From Allokutzneria oryzae (lineage in GTDB: Bacteria; Actinomycetota; Actinomycetes; Mycobacteriales; Pseudonocardiaceae), in contig NZ_JBHLZU010000024.1 in the NCBI RefSeq assembly GCF_042429765.1, forward strand, positions 41,905 to 105,904: a stretch of 64,000 bases of DNA. The letters run 5' to 3'. A program made the position numbers and the translations under genes. Every line of letters begins with the position of its first letter. Position 1 is the stretch's first letter. The notes beneath the pieces were generated by a model that saw nothing but the letters and a program-made list of their open reading frames with translations, had not been told where the DNA came from and ran no database searches. Positions 25,312-34,356 of the stretch are shown piece by piece.

Positions 25312-26048
25312 TCCGGCGGGTTCGCGGTCCACTCGCTCAGCAGCGTGCGCCACGTGCCGACACCGGTACCGCGCGTCGCGGACAGCTGGATCACCTGAGC
25401 TCGCGGGTTCACCTTGCCCAGGCACCGGACAAATGTGTCCACGTCGAAGTCCAGGTGGGGCAGCAGGTCGATCTTGTTGAGCAGCACCACGTCCGCGCTG
25501 CCGAACATGTGCGGGTACTTCAGCGGTTTGTCCGCGCCCTCGGTGACCGACATGATCACCACCCGGCGCTGCTCGCCGAGGTCGAACAGCGCCGGACACA
25601 CCAGGTTGCCGACGTTCTCGACGAACACCACCGACCGTGCGGGCGGGTCGAGGGCGCGCAGCGCCCTGGCGAGCATGTCGGCATCCAGGTGGCAGCCCGC
25701 ACCGGTGTTCACCTGGACCACCTGGCAGCCGGTCGCGCGGATCCGCTCGGCGTCGAACTCGGTTTCCTGATCACCTTCGACCACCGACACGGCGAGGTCT
25801 CCGCTCAGTTCGCGGATCGTGCGCTCCAGCACGGTGGTCTTGCCGGCTCCCGGTGAGCTCATCAGGTTCACCGCGAGGATGCCCTGCTCGGTGAACCACT
25901 CCCGGTTGCGTCGCGCGAGCAGGTCGTTGTGGGCCAGCACCCGCTGTTCCAACAGCACCGTCCGGTCCGGCTCGGCGTGCTCGTGTTCCTTCGACGGGCC
26001 GATCACCCGCACTCCGGCGTCGTCGGAGCACCCGCAGGTGGCGCACAT
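25308..26048 (-). CDS. hypB: Hydrogenase nickel-insertion GTPase HypB
   Basis: 246 residues. Starts MCATCGCSDDAG with the N-terminal CxxCGC nickel motif. The G1 P-loop is NLMSSPGAGKTTVLE, the Mg/switch region EGDQETEFDAERI, the second metal site TGAGCHLDADM (Cys, His), and the G4 motif LLNKIDLLPH. HypB delivers Ni to the hydrogenase large subunit together with HypA. Unlike many actinobacterial HypB proteins it has no long His-rich stretch. Last gene of the left operon, overlapping hypA by 46 bases. Confidence 0.95.
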   Translation of the reverse strand: MCATCGCSDDAGVRVIGPSKEHEHAEPDRTVLLEQRVLAHNDLLARRNREWFTEQGILAVNLMSSPGAGKTTVLERTIRELSGDLAVSVVEGDQETEFDAERIRATGCQVVQVNTGAGCHLDADMLARALRALDPPARSVVFVENVGNLVCPALFDLGEQRRVVIMSVTEGADKPLKYPHMFGSADVVLLNKIDLLPHLDFDVDTFVRCLGKVNPRAQVIQLSATRGTGVGTWRTLLSEWTANPPD

Positions 26049-26383
26049 GCCGTACTCACCTCCACTGACTTGATCCGCAGTTCCCTGCCGGACAGCACGT
26101 CGGCGTCGGCACTGCCGCACGCCGGGCACAGCACGATCAGGCCTTCGACGCCGAACTCCTCGGCGCAGTCCCGGCAGCGCGCGCCGCCGGCGGGCTCGTC
26201 GACCACCAGCCGGGCGCCCTGCACAGTGGTCCCCTCCGCGACCAGCTCGAAACAGAACCGGACCGAGTCCACCATCACGCCGGACAGCTTGCCGATCTCC
26301 AACCGCACGCCGCTGATCCTGGTGTCCCCCATCCGCTCCACGATCGCCTCGACGATCGACTGTGTGATGGACAGCTCGTGCAT
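26003..26383 (-). CDS. hypA: Hydrogenase nickel metallochaperone HypA
   Basis: 126 residues starting MHELSITQSIVEAIVERMGD, the invariant Ni-binding N-terminus (Met1, His2, Glu3). The zinc knuckle is CRDC then CPAC. ATG at 26383 is used although the frame opens five codons earlier, because MHE must be N-terminal. The C-terminus overlaps hypB by 46 bases, an unusually long overlap that gives HypA a Pro/Thr-rich tail (CAPPAGAPTTPECG). Confidence 0.93.
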   Translation of the reverse strand: MHELSITQSIVEAIVERMGDTRISGVRLEIGKLSGVMVDSVRFCFELVAEGTTVQGARLVVDEPAGGARCRDCAEEFGVEGLIVLCPACGSADADVLSGRELRIKSVEVSTACAPPAGAPTTPECG

Positions 26384-26394
26384 TCGCCGCTGCC

Positions 26395-27474
26395 TCAACA
26401 GATCCGCGGCAGCGGGTCACCGACCAGCAGGTCGCAGATCCTGGTGCCGCCGAACGCCGTGTTGAGCAGCACCAGCCCGGGCGGGTCGGCCTTGACCCTG
26501 CCGATCACCGCCGACTGCGCGCCGAGCGGATGGCGGCGCATGGCCGTCAGCGCCCGGTCCGCCTCCGCACCGTCCACAATGGCCACGAAACGTCCCTCGC
26601 ACGCCACGTACAGGGGGTCGATGCCGAGCAGCTCCGCGGCTCCGCGCACCTCCGGTCGCACCGGGATCGCGTCCTCGTCGACCACCACGGCCACATCCGC
26701 CGTCCTGGCCACCTCGTTCAGGATCGTTGCCACACCGCCTCGGGTGGCGTCCCGCATCGCCCGCACCCCGGTGGTGCAGGCCAGCAGTTCGGCCACCAGA
26801 CCGTGCACCGGGGCGGTGTCGGAGACCAGGTCGGCCTCGATGTCCAGGTCGCCGCGGGCCAGCATGACCGTGACGCCGTGTTCGCCGATCGGACCGGACA
26901 CGATCACCGCGTCTCCCGGTCGCACGCCGGACAGGCCGAGCTGTCCCTGGTACTCGATCACGCCGACCCCGGCGGTGTTGATGTAGCAACCGTCACCCTT
27001 GCCGCGGTGCACCACCTTCGTGTCGCCGGTCACCACGCAGACACCTGCCGCGTCGGCGGCTGCCCTCATCGATCCGACGATCCTGGTCAGCTCAGCGACC
27101 GGCAGGCCTTCCTCCAGGATGAAACCCGCGGTCAGGTACAGCGGTCTGGCGCCGGCAACGGCGAGGTCGTTGACCGTGCCATTGACCGCGAGGTCGCCGA
27201 TGTCGCCGCCGGGGAAGAACAGCGGGGTGACCACGAACGAGTCGGTGGTCAGCGCCAGCCGGGAACCGCCGACCGCCAGTTCGGCCGCGTCCCCGAGCGG
27301 TTCGAGCAGCGGGTTGCGGAACGCCTCCAGGAAGATCGCGTCGATCAGCGTCTGGGTGGCCTTGCCGCCCGCGCCGTGCGCGAGCGTGATCCGGTTCTCC
27401 TTGACCTCCGCCCGCCGCCTGCGGACCCGCTCGATGCGGTCCAGGACCCGTTGCTCTCGATCGGAGGGGTTCAT
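26395..27474 (-). CDS. hypE: Hydrogenase maturation protein HypE (carbamoyl dehydratase)
   Basis: 359 residues of the AIR-synthase fold: ITLAHGAGGKATQTLIDAIF, DSFVVTPLFFPGGDIG, GDTKVVHRGKGDGCYINTAG, RDATRGGVATILNEVA. The C-terminus is PRIC, whose Cys carries the thiocarboxamide that is dehydrated to thiocyanate and becomes the CN ligands of the active-site iron. ATG at 27474 overlaps the hypD stop by four bases. Confidence 0.95.
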   Translation of the reverse strand: MNPSDREQRVLDRIERVRRRRAEVKENRITLAHGAGGKATQTLIDAIFLEAFRNPLLEPLGDAAELAVGGSRLALTTDSFVVTPLFFPGGDIGDLAVNGTVNDLAVAGARPLYLTAGFILEEGLPVAELTRIVGSMRAAADAAGVCVVTGDTKVVHRGKGDGCYINTAGVGVIEYQGQLGLSGVRPGDAVIVSGPIGEHGVTVMLARGDLDIEADLVSDTAPVHGLVAELLACTTGVRAMRDATRGGVATILNEVARTADVAVVVDEDAIPVRPEVRGAAELLGIDPLYVACEGRFVAIVDGAEADRALTAMRRHPLGAQSAVIGRVKADPPGLVLLNTAFGGTRICDLLVGDPLPRIC

Positions 27475-28598
27475 CGGGCGCTCGCCCCCCGAACCCGCTC
27501 ACGGCTGAACCGTCCGAAGTTGTAGTAGGCGGCGCAGGCACCCTCCGGGGAGACCATGCAGGTGCCGATCGGAGTCTCCGGCGTGCACGCGGTGCCGAAC
27601 ACCTTGCACTCCCACGGTTTGAGCACCCCTTTGAGCACCTCGCCGCACTGGCATGCCTTCGGGTCGGCCACGCGCACGCCCGGCAGCTCGTAGCGGTGTT
27701 CGGCGTCGAAGTCGGCGTACTTCGCCCTCATCCGCAGCGCGGAGTGGGAGATGAAGCCGAGGCCGCGCCATTCGAAGTACGGGCGCAGCTCCATCACCTC
27801 CCCGATGGCCCGCAACGCGGTCGGGTTCCCCTGCCACGGCACCACTCTGGAGTACTGGTTCTCGACCTCGGAGCGCCCTTCCTCGATCTGGCGCATCAGC
27901 AGGTAGACCGACTGCAGGATGTCCAGTGGTTCGAACCCGGCCACGACGATCGGTTTTCCGTACTCCCGCGCGATGAACTCGTACGGCTGGCATCCGATCA
28001 CCGTGGACACGTGACCCGGCCCGATGAAGCCGTCCAGCCGCTGGTCCGGGGAGTCCAGGATCGCCTTGATCGCCGGGATGATCGTGACGTGGTTGCAGAA
28101 GACCGAGAAGTTCCCGATGCCCTCCTTCGCGGCCCGCAGCACGGTCACCGCGGTGGACGGGGCGGTGGTCTCGAACCCGATCGCCATGAACACGACCTGC
28201 TGGTCCGGCCGCTGCCGCGCGATCTTGAGCGCGTCCAGCGGCGAGTAGACCATCCGGATGGTGGTGCCCTCGGCGTTGGAGTCGAAGAAGTTCCCGCCGC
28301 TGCCGGGCACCCGCATCATGTCCCCGAAGGAGGTCATCACCACCCCGGGCCCGCGGGCGATGTGGATCGCGTCGTCGATGCGCCCCATCGGGATCACGCA
28401 CACCGGGCAACCGGGACCGTGCACCAGGGTGATGTTCTCGGGCAGGTAGTCCTCGATGCCGTGCTTGTAGATGGTGTGCGTGTGACCGCCGCACACCTCC
28501 ATGAACTTGTACTCGCGACCCGGCTCGCACAGGTCGGCGATCATGGCCGACAGCGCCTTGGCCTTGTCGGCGTCGCGGTACTCGTCGACGAAACGCAT
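27471..28598 (-). CDS. hypD: Hydrogenase maturation protein HypD
   Basis: 375 residues. Contains the CGGHTHTIYKHG, HGPGCPVCVIP and GFETTAPSTAV motifs and the Fe-S cluster Cys set near the C-terminus (CQCGEVL, WECKVFGTACTPETP, PEGACAAYY). HypD with HypC is the scaffold on which Fe(CN)2CO is assembled. I use ATG 28598 (MRFVDEYRDADKA), which has AGAAGG eight bases upstream; an in-frame GTG at 28607 abuts that site. The Shine-Dalgarno is part of a 16-bp tandem repeat. Confidence 0.95.
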   Translation of the reverse strand: MRFVDEYRDADKAKALSAMIADLCEPGREYKFMEVCGGHTHTIYKHGIEDYLPENITLVHGPGCPVCVIPMGRIDDAIHIARGPGVVMTSFGDMMRVPGSGGNFFDSNAEGTTIRMVYSPLDALKIARQRPDQQVVFMAIGFETTAPSTAVTVLRAAKEGIGNFSVFCNHVTIIPAIKAILDSPDQRLDGFIGPGHVSTVIGCQPYEFIAREYGKPIVVAGFEPLDILQSVYLLMRQIEEGRSEVENQYSRVVPWQGNPTALRAIGEVMELRPYFEWRGLGFISHSALRMRAKYADFDAEHRYELPGVRVADPKACQCGEVLKGVLKPWECKVFGTACTPETPIGTCMVSPEGACAAYYNFGRFSRERVRGASAR

Positions 28599-28606
28599 GT
28601 CGCGCA

Positions 28607-28670
28607 CCTTCTGGTCGATGTGCCTTCTGGTCGATGTGCCCTTTAGTCGATGTGCCCCTTAGTCGATGTG
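28607..28670 (-). repeat. Four 16-bp tandem repeats spanning the hypC stop and hypD RBS
   Basis: Read on the minus strand, four consecutive 16-mers: CACATCGACTAAGGGG, CACATCGACTAAAGGG, then CACATCGACCAGAAGG twice. The first unit encodes the hypC C-terminus and its TAA stop; the second carries an in-phase-looking spare TAA; the last supplies the AGAAGG Shine-Dalgarno for hypD. Slippage here would change hypC-hypD spacing and, because 16 is not a multiple of three, the relative frame. Confidence 0.9.
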
Positions 28671-28931
28671 GGAGTCCCGCAGGGCGGCCATCTCGTCCTG
28701 GTACGCCTTGCCGATGTCTTCGAGGAACTCCAGCGCCGCCCTCGCCTCCGACTCGTCGATCTTGGACAGCGCGAAGCCGACGTGGATGAGCACCCAGTCG
28801 CCGGGGCGCACGTCCTCCTCGACGAGCAGCCCGATGTTGATCGCGCGCCGCACCCCGCTCACGTCGACCTTCGCCAGGTCCGGCCGGTCGGCGAGGATCT
28901 CGACGACCTCCCCCGGTATGCCGAGGCACAT
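28659..28931 (-). CDS. hypC: Hydrogenase maturation chaperone HypC
   Basis: 90 residues starting MCLGIPGEVVEI, where Cys2 is the Fe-binding residue of the family. The beta-barrel (GDWVLIHVGFALSKID) and C-terminal helix are complete. Its last codons DSHID and the stop lie within the tandem repeat. Works with HypD and the large-subunit precursor. A second HypC/HupF-like gene lies at 31342. Confidence 0.95.
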   Translation of the reverse strand: MCLGIPGEVVEILADRPDLAKVDVSGVRRAINIGLLVEEDVRPGDWVLIHVGFALSKIDESEARAALEFLEDIGKAYQDEMAALRDSHID

Positions 28932-28944
28932 GTCGGTGCTCCTC

Positions 28945-29415
28945 TCACCCGCCGTGGTCCGCGATGAGCCCGGCCACCGCGCCCACCGCGGTGTCGACGG
29001 CCCGCTCGACCTCCGGGCTCAGGCCCATCCGGTGGTCGAGCACCGAGGGCTCGCAGCCGACCAGCAGCACCCTTCGCGGCTTGTTCCCCAGCAGCCCCAC
29101 CAGGTTCAGCACGACGTCGGGCTGCATGCCGTGCGCGTCGAGACACGGCTTGGCCGTGCTCGCCGAGGTGTCCAGCTCGACCACGTAGACGGTGCCGGCC
29201 TCGTCGCCCCGCATCGTCGCGTCAACCATGATCGTCAGCTCGTGGCCTGCGGCGGCCAGGTCGTAGGCCAGGTGCATGCCGCGGACGCCGTAGTCGACCA
29301 CCCGCACCCACGGTGGCAGTTCCACATCGGAGAGTCGGCGGACGACCTCGACACCGAACCCGTCGTCACCGAGGAAGACGTTGCCGATCCCGGCGACCAG
29401 CACCCGCGCGGTCAC
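28945..29415 (-). CDS. [NiFe]-hydrogenase maturation endopeptidase (HupD/HyaD family)
   Basis: 156 residues from GTG 29415, overlapping the upstream gene's stop (GTGA). VLVAGIGNVFLGDDGFGVEV holds the conserved Glu/Asp nickel ligands region (GNxxxxDDGxG), followed by VDYGVRGMHLAYDL with the second Asp and LDAHGMQPD with the His. It would clip the C-terminal tail after the last Cys motif of HhyL once nickel is in place. Confidence 0.92.
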   Translation of the reverse strand: MTARVLVAGIGNVFLGDDGFGVEVVRRLSDVELPPWVRVVDYGVRGMHLAYDLAAAGHELTIMVDATMRGDEAGTVYVVELDTSASTAKPCLDAHGMQPDVVLNLVGLLGNKPRRVLLVGCEPSVLDHRMGLSPEVERAVDTAVGAVAGLIADHGG

Positions 29416-30659
29416 AGCGGGTCGACCTCCTCCGGGCCGAAGTAGCGGTAGTGCCCGCACTCGGCGCGCAGGTCCGCGCCGGGGTCGTCCTCAAGGGTGA
29501 CCGCGAGGTGCCGGCCCCCGTCGACGTCGAGCAGCACCTTCCGCACGACCGCGGTGCGCCCGGCCAGGAACGTGTCGTACGCGTCGGCTCGGCGGACGGG
29601 CCGCAGCCGCACCCTGGACCCGCTGGTCACCGGCACGCCGCCGACCAGAACGCTGTCGGGGTCCAGGTGGCGCACCGTGCCGTGCAGGCGCGCGAGCGAC
29701 TCCGGCGGCAGGCTGTCCACCCGGTCGAGCAGCTCGGCGGCCCTGGGATCGGTGGCCCGCGCCTGTCTCTTCTCCTCGTCGGTCAAGGTCATCGTGCGCA
29801 AGACGAGGAGCTCGTCGATCTCCGTGCCGTCGAACATGTCGCCAGGGCTCTGCTCGGCGATCGACGGGTGGTCGTACAGGATGATCGGAGCGCAGAGCAC
29901 GGTGTCGCGCCGGCTGGGTTCCCCCACCAGCACGGGCCAGGTCCGCTCGTTGCGGCATCCCGCTGCCGCGGCCGAGGCCCACTCGGGTGGGGCGAGCAGT
30001 GACAGGAAGCCACCCGCCGACACCCCGAGCAGCGTGTGAGTCGCGATCAACGCGTGCCTCAGTGCATCGTCTCTGCCGGCGCCCGGCTGCTCCCACCGCG
30101 AGGTGTTGCGCACCCGGAGTTGTAGTTGCACCGCGCCGAACGGCCCTGGCAGCGGGTCGGCGCGCAGCCGCAGTTCGCCGCGCAGAGGTCGAAGCGTGCG
30201 CACCAGCCGGGCACCGCGTCCGTCGGGAATGGTGTCGACCTGCCTGCCCCCGTCCACGTGGAACGGGACGCTGGTGTCGCCACCGATCAGGTCGGCAAGG
30301 CACAGCACCGCGTCGACCTCGCGCTCCACCGCCTCGTCCCACGTCACGTGTTCGCTGCCCGCGACGGTCACCGATGGCACCGGGCGATAGCCCGTGCCGT
30401 CGGGGATCTCGACCACTCGCGACTGAAGGTGCAGGAACCTCAGCCGCACGTGCAGCGTTGCGCCGCTGCCCGGCACCACGAGCAGTTCTGCCTGCGAGTC
30501 CGGGTGCTCTCCGGTGTCGGTGAACGACGGCGGCATCAGCACACCCCACTGCCAGCGCACCTTGTTCTTGGCGGCTGACGCGCGGTAGGGGTACAGCAGG
30601 TACCCCTCGTAGAGCACGGCGTCGGCGATCGCTCTGGCCTGGTCCATCGCACTCGTCAC
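29412..30659 (-). CDS. Conserved protein of group 1h hydrogenase clusters, function unknown
   Basis: About 415 residues from GTG 30659 (overlapping the stop of the SIS gene as GTGA) or ATG 30647. Soluble. Opens MDQARAIADAVLYEGYLLYP YRASAAKN (shown in two parts), mid-region HALIATHTLLGVSAGGFLSL LAPP, then ILYDHPSIAEQSPGDMFDGT, and ends ECGHYRYFGPEEVDPL. Proteins beginning this way are found next to actinobacterial high-affinity hydrogenases; their role in maturation is not known to me. Position between SIS and protease genes suggests an assembly factor. Confidence 0.75.
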   Translation of the reverse strand: MTSAMDQARAIADAVLYEGYLLYPYRASAAKNKVRWQWGVLMPPSFTDTGEHPDSQAELLVVPGSGATLHVRLRFLHLQSRVVEIPDGTGYRPVPSVTVAGSEHVTWDEAVEREVDAVLCLADLIGGDTSVPFHVDGGRQVDTIPDGRGARLVRTLRPLRGELRLRADPLPGPFGAVQLQLRVRNTSRWEQPGAGRDDALRHALIATHTLLGVSAGGFLSLLAPPEWASAAAAGCRNERTWPVLVGEPSRRDTVLCAPIILYDHPSIAEQSPGDMFDGTEIDELLVLRTMTLTDEEKRQARATDPRAAELLDRVDSLPPESLARLHGTVRHLDPDSVLVGGVPVTSGSRVRLRPVRRADAYDTFLAGRTAVVRKVLLDVDGGRHLAVTLEDDPGADLRAECGHYRYFGPEEVDPL

Positions 30660-31345
30660 AGCGCCACCGGAGGCTCGCCCAGCGCGGTGAGCGTGAGCTC
30701 CCACAGCACGTGGTAGAGCGTGGTCTGTGTCTCCTGGATCCGGTGCACCGACGACGACGGCACCACGAACAGGTGGTCGATGCTCTCCAGCTCGGCCATC
30801 CTGCCCCCGTCGGAGCCGGCGAAGCCGACGGTGAGCAGGCCGCGCCGGCTCGCCTCGTCGAAGGCGGGCGCCAGGTTCGCCGAGCTCCCGCTGGTCGACA
30901 GCCCGACCGCGATGTCGCCTCGGCGCCCGAAGGCGGAGACCTGCCGCGAGAACACCGCGTCGAACCCGATGTCGTTGCTCAGCGCGGTGATCACGGCGAT
31001 GTCGTTGGTCAGCCCGAAGGCGGGCAGCGGACGTGCCCCGCCTGCCGGGCTGAGGAAGAGGCTGGCCAGGTCCTGCGCGTCGGTCGAGCTGCCGCCGTTG
31101 CCGAAGGCCAGCAGCCTGCCCGAGCGGGAGAACCGCTCGGCCATCGCCTCGGCGCAGTCCACCAGGCGTTGCCGGTCCCGCTCGAAAACCTCTTCGCGCA
31201 ACCGGATCGCCGCACGCACTTTGTCCACAGTGGATTCACGGACCTGCGCCATCAGGGTGTCCACATCGGACGTACCGCGGTACAGGAACGGGTACAGCGA
31301 CTGAACGTCGCCAGCAGGCGAGGACGAACCGCCTCCGCCGGTCAC
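30656..31345 (-). CDS. SIS-domain protein (phosphoheptose-isomerase-like), hydrogenase-linked
   Basis: 229 residues, GmhA/LpcA-like sugar isomerase fold. The phosphosugar-binding motif LLAFGNGGSSTDAQDLASLF and the second motif AVGLSTSGSSANLAPAFDEA are intact, as is the C-terminal QETQTTLYHVLWELTLTAL helix carrying the GmhA Gln/His. GTG at 31345 overlaps the upstream stop. SIS genes recur in group 1h hydrogenase operons; the ligand is unknown. Close paralogue of the protein at 31569. Confidence 0.85.
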   Translation of the reverse strand: MTGGGGSSSPAGDVQSLYPFLYRGTSDVDTLMAQVRESTVDKVRAAIRLREEVFERDRQRLVDCAEAMAERFSRSGRLLAFGNGGSSTDAQDLASLFLSPAGGARPLPAFGLTNDIAVITALSNDIGFDAVFSRQVSAFGRRGDIAVGLSTSGSSANLAPAFDEASRRGLLTVGFAGSDGGRMAELESIDHLFVVPSSSVHRIQETQTTLYHVLWELTLTALGEPPVAL

Positions 31346-31572
31346 ATGGCACCGCCAGGGAGCACAGCGATGGCTTCCCCCGCGTGCACCAGCACCGTGT
31401 CGCCCGCCCGCACGGTCACGAGCGCGACACTCACCTCTTGTTCGTCGTCGGCACCGGTGCGCACGATCGCCAGGTCGTCATCGAGAAGACGCAGCACCGC
31501 GGCCGGTGTGGCGACATCAGAACAGGTCACGCAGACCTCGTCGTCGGGGCATCCCGGCATGTCCGCGGTCAC
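31342..31572 (-). CDS. HypC/HupF-family small chaperone (second copy)
   Basis: 76 residues from GTG 31572, with a GTGA overlap to the preceding SIS gene. CVTCSDVATPAAVLRLLDDD and VRAGDTVLVHAGEAIAVLPG reproduce the HypC/HybG/HupF barrel, but the family's N-terminal MCLGIP is replaced by a longer MTADMPGCPDDEVCVTC lead, so the Fe-binding Cys2 is not N-terminal. Likely a hydrogenase-specific variant rather than a scaffold identical to HypC. Confidence 0.8.
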   Translation of the reverse strand: MTADMPGCPDDEVCVTCSDVATPAAVLRLLDDDLAIVRTGADDEQEVSVALVTVRAGDTVLVHAGEAIAVLPGGAM

Positions 31573-32177
31573 TCCGTGCCCGGCCGATCGAGGAACACGT
31601 GCACCAGCTCCCACAGCACGTGGTACATCGTGACGTGGACCTCCTTGACCACACGCGGATCGAGGGACCGGGCCACCAGCAGGTGGTCGGCCACCCCGCT
31701 TGCGGAGATCACCCCGCCGGAACCGCCGACCAGCGCCACGGTGAGCATGCCGAGTTCCTTGGCCAGTTCGAGAGCGCGCAGGACGTTCTGGCACTGTCCG
31801 TCGGTGGACAGCCCCAGGGCGATGTCGGCCGGCTCGGCCAGGCAACGGATCTGGTGGGCGAAGGTCTCGGCGAACCCGGCGCTGTTGGCGATGCCGGTGA
31901 GCGTGGCGACGTCCGAGGTCAGCGAGATGGCGGGCAGGGCGCGCTTGCCGACGACGACCGGGTGGACGAACTCCACCGCGACGTGCTGCGCGTCCGTGCT
32001 CGGGCCACCGTTGCCGAAGACGACGAGCTTGCCACCGCGGTGGAACCGCCCGGCCATCGAGCGGCAGGTCCGCGCCACGTCCTCGGCCTGTGCGGCGAGG
32101 TCGGCCAATGGCCGGGTGCGACGATGTGACAATTCGTCGACAAGATCTGCACCGTTGGAAAGCAACGCTTTCGTCAC
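31569..32177 (-). CDS. SIS-domain protein (phosphoheptose-isomerase-like), first gene of left operon
   Basis: 202 residues. KLVVFGNGGPSTDAQHVAVE and ALGLSTDGQCQNVLRALELA are the two SIS phosphosugar motifs; in the second, Ser is replaced (STDGQC instead of STSGxS), so binding may differ from its paralogue. The C-terminal helix VKEVHVTMYHVLWELVHVFL aligns with that of the 30656 protein. First gene of the ten-gene maturation operon. Confidence 0.83.
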   Translation of the reverse strand: MTKALLSNGADLVDELSHRRTRPLADLAAQAEDVARTCRSMAGRFHRGGKLVVFGNGGPSTDAQHVAVEFVHPVVVGKRALPAISLTSDVATLTGIANSAGFAETFAHQIRCLAEPADIALGLSTDGQCQNVLRALELAKELGMLTVALVGGSGGVISASGVADHLLVARSLDPRVVKEVHVTMYHVLWELVHVFLDRPGTE

Positions 32178-32252
32178 GAACCCTCTTCATGCGTCGGGAG
32201 CGGATTCCGCTTGACTACGCCAGTTGTCTACGTCAAAACCGTCTCGCCGCGC

Positions 32253-32275
32253 AAGTGGACATTTCTGTCCGCCGG
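32253..32275 (-). promoter_or_regulatory. GGACA-N4-TGTCC operator of the left hydrogenase operon
   Basis: Read on the minus strand: CCGGCGGACAGAAATGTC followed by CAC. It is 18 bases identical to the second operator near 23600, and lies about 75 bases upstream of the first SIS gene. GGACA and TGTCC are perfect arms around GAAA. Confidence 0.6.
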
Positions 32276-32404
32276 CGCCACTACCTCGGCGAACACTTTC
32301 GGCCCGCCCCCGAACGCTCACTGACCCCATCGGTTCAGGCAGTCGGCTGGTGCGTTATTCGGCTCAACTCCGTAGTTCGACCGCACCAAGCTGGTGTTCG
32401 CCGG

Positions 32405-32959
32405 TCAGTGGAGCCGCACGTCCCCGAATCGTTCCTGGACCCGGCGCAGCTCACGCAGTCGGGGCTCGGTCTCCCCACCGACCCACCGGCTCACCGTCTT
32501 CACCGACACGCCCAGTTGCCTGGCGGCGGCTTCTCTGGTGATCCCCTCCCGGCGCAACGCCTCCGCCATCCACTCGGCGAAGCTCGGCACTGCTGCCGCG
32601 GGCTCCGCTGCCTGGGGCGCCACCGATCGGGGCGGGAGCGATCCGTCCGGTTGCCCGCCAACCGGGTGGCGGTGCTCGACCACCGTGGGAAGTACGTCGA
32701 GCTCGACGCGGTCGGGATACCTCCGGCACGAGACCTGGATCTTCCCGGCCGGACCGGCCGCTTCCAGCAGAACGCGCAGGATCGTCCGGTGCACCTCGCG
32801 GTTGTCCGCCTCGGTGAGCGGCGCCTCCGCCAGGCAGTGACGGACGAAGTCCTGGACCCCCGGAACGGCGGAAGGCCGGGCCGAGAACACTTTCGTGAGC
32901 ACCACGACCGGGAGTATCTCGATCGATTCCCCGTACTGCCGGACGATCGATTCAGCCAC
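32405..32959 (-). CDS. HTH regulator candidate for the hydrogenase locus
   Basis: 184 residues. The C-terminal 55 residues form a helix-turn-helix (FAEWMAEALRREGITREAAA, RQLGVSVKTVSRWVGGETEP) like XRE-type regulators, preceded by a Pro/Ala hinge. The N-terminal domain (YGESIEILPVVVLTKVFSAR) is unassigned but also occurs alone in actinobacterial regulators as I judge it. It sits between the divergent hydrogenase operons, flanked on both sides by GGACA-type operators, making it the best candidate to bind them. Confidence 0.75.
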   Translation of the reverse strand: MAESIVRQYGESIEILPVVVLTKVFSARPSAVPGVQDFVRHCLAEAPLTEADNREVHRTILRVLLEAAGPAGKIQVSCRRYPDRVELDVLPTVVEHRHPVGGQPDGSLPPRSVAPQAAEPAAAVPSFAEWMAEALRREGITREAAARQLGVSVKTVSRWVGGETEPRLRELRRVQERFGDVRLH

Positions 32960-33024
32960 TCCAACCCGTCCCTTCCAGTGGTCTTACTCGTACCTCTCCA
33001 GTCAGCTTTTCGCCGACGGCGACA

Positions 33025-33080
33025 CGGCGGACAGTTATGTTCGACGAGTCAATAATTCGCATTGTCCAGTCCGCGGACAG
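33025..33080. promoter_or_regulatory. GGACA-type operators upstream of hhyS
   Basis: CGGCGGACA-GTTA-TGTTCG at 33025-33043 is a one-mismatch version of the operator near 23600 and 32260. A second dyad, TGTCC-AGTCCGC-GGACA, lies at 33064-33080, and a GGACAG half site follows at 33102. They sit 180-240 bases upstream of the hhyS start and just upstream of the HTH gene on the other strand. Confidence 0.5.
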
Positions 33081-33264
33081 TTCAGTCTTGCCCCCACTGC
33101 CGGACAGGTCTAGCGTTGCGTCGCCCAGACTGCCCCGAGGTGGGAACTCACACGAAGTTCCTGTTCCTCCAGGGAATTTCCACCAGCGGGCCGCGCACAT
33201 CGCTTCCGGCGGCGAACCGCCTATTTCGCATGTGGCCGGAACGGCCGCAGGGAGGTGTTCGGAG

Positions 33265-34335
<1,071 letters not shown>

Positions 34336-34356
34336 GACACGGAAGAGCTGTCACCG

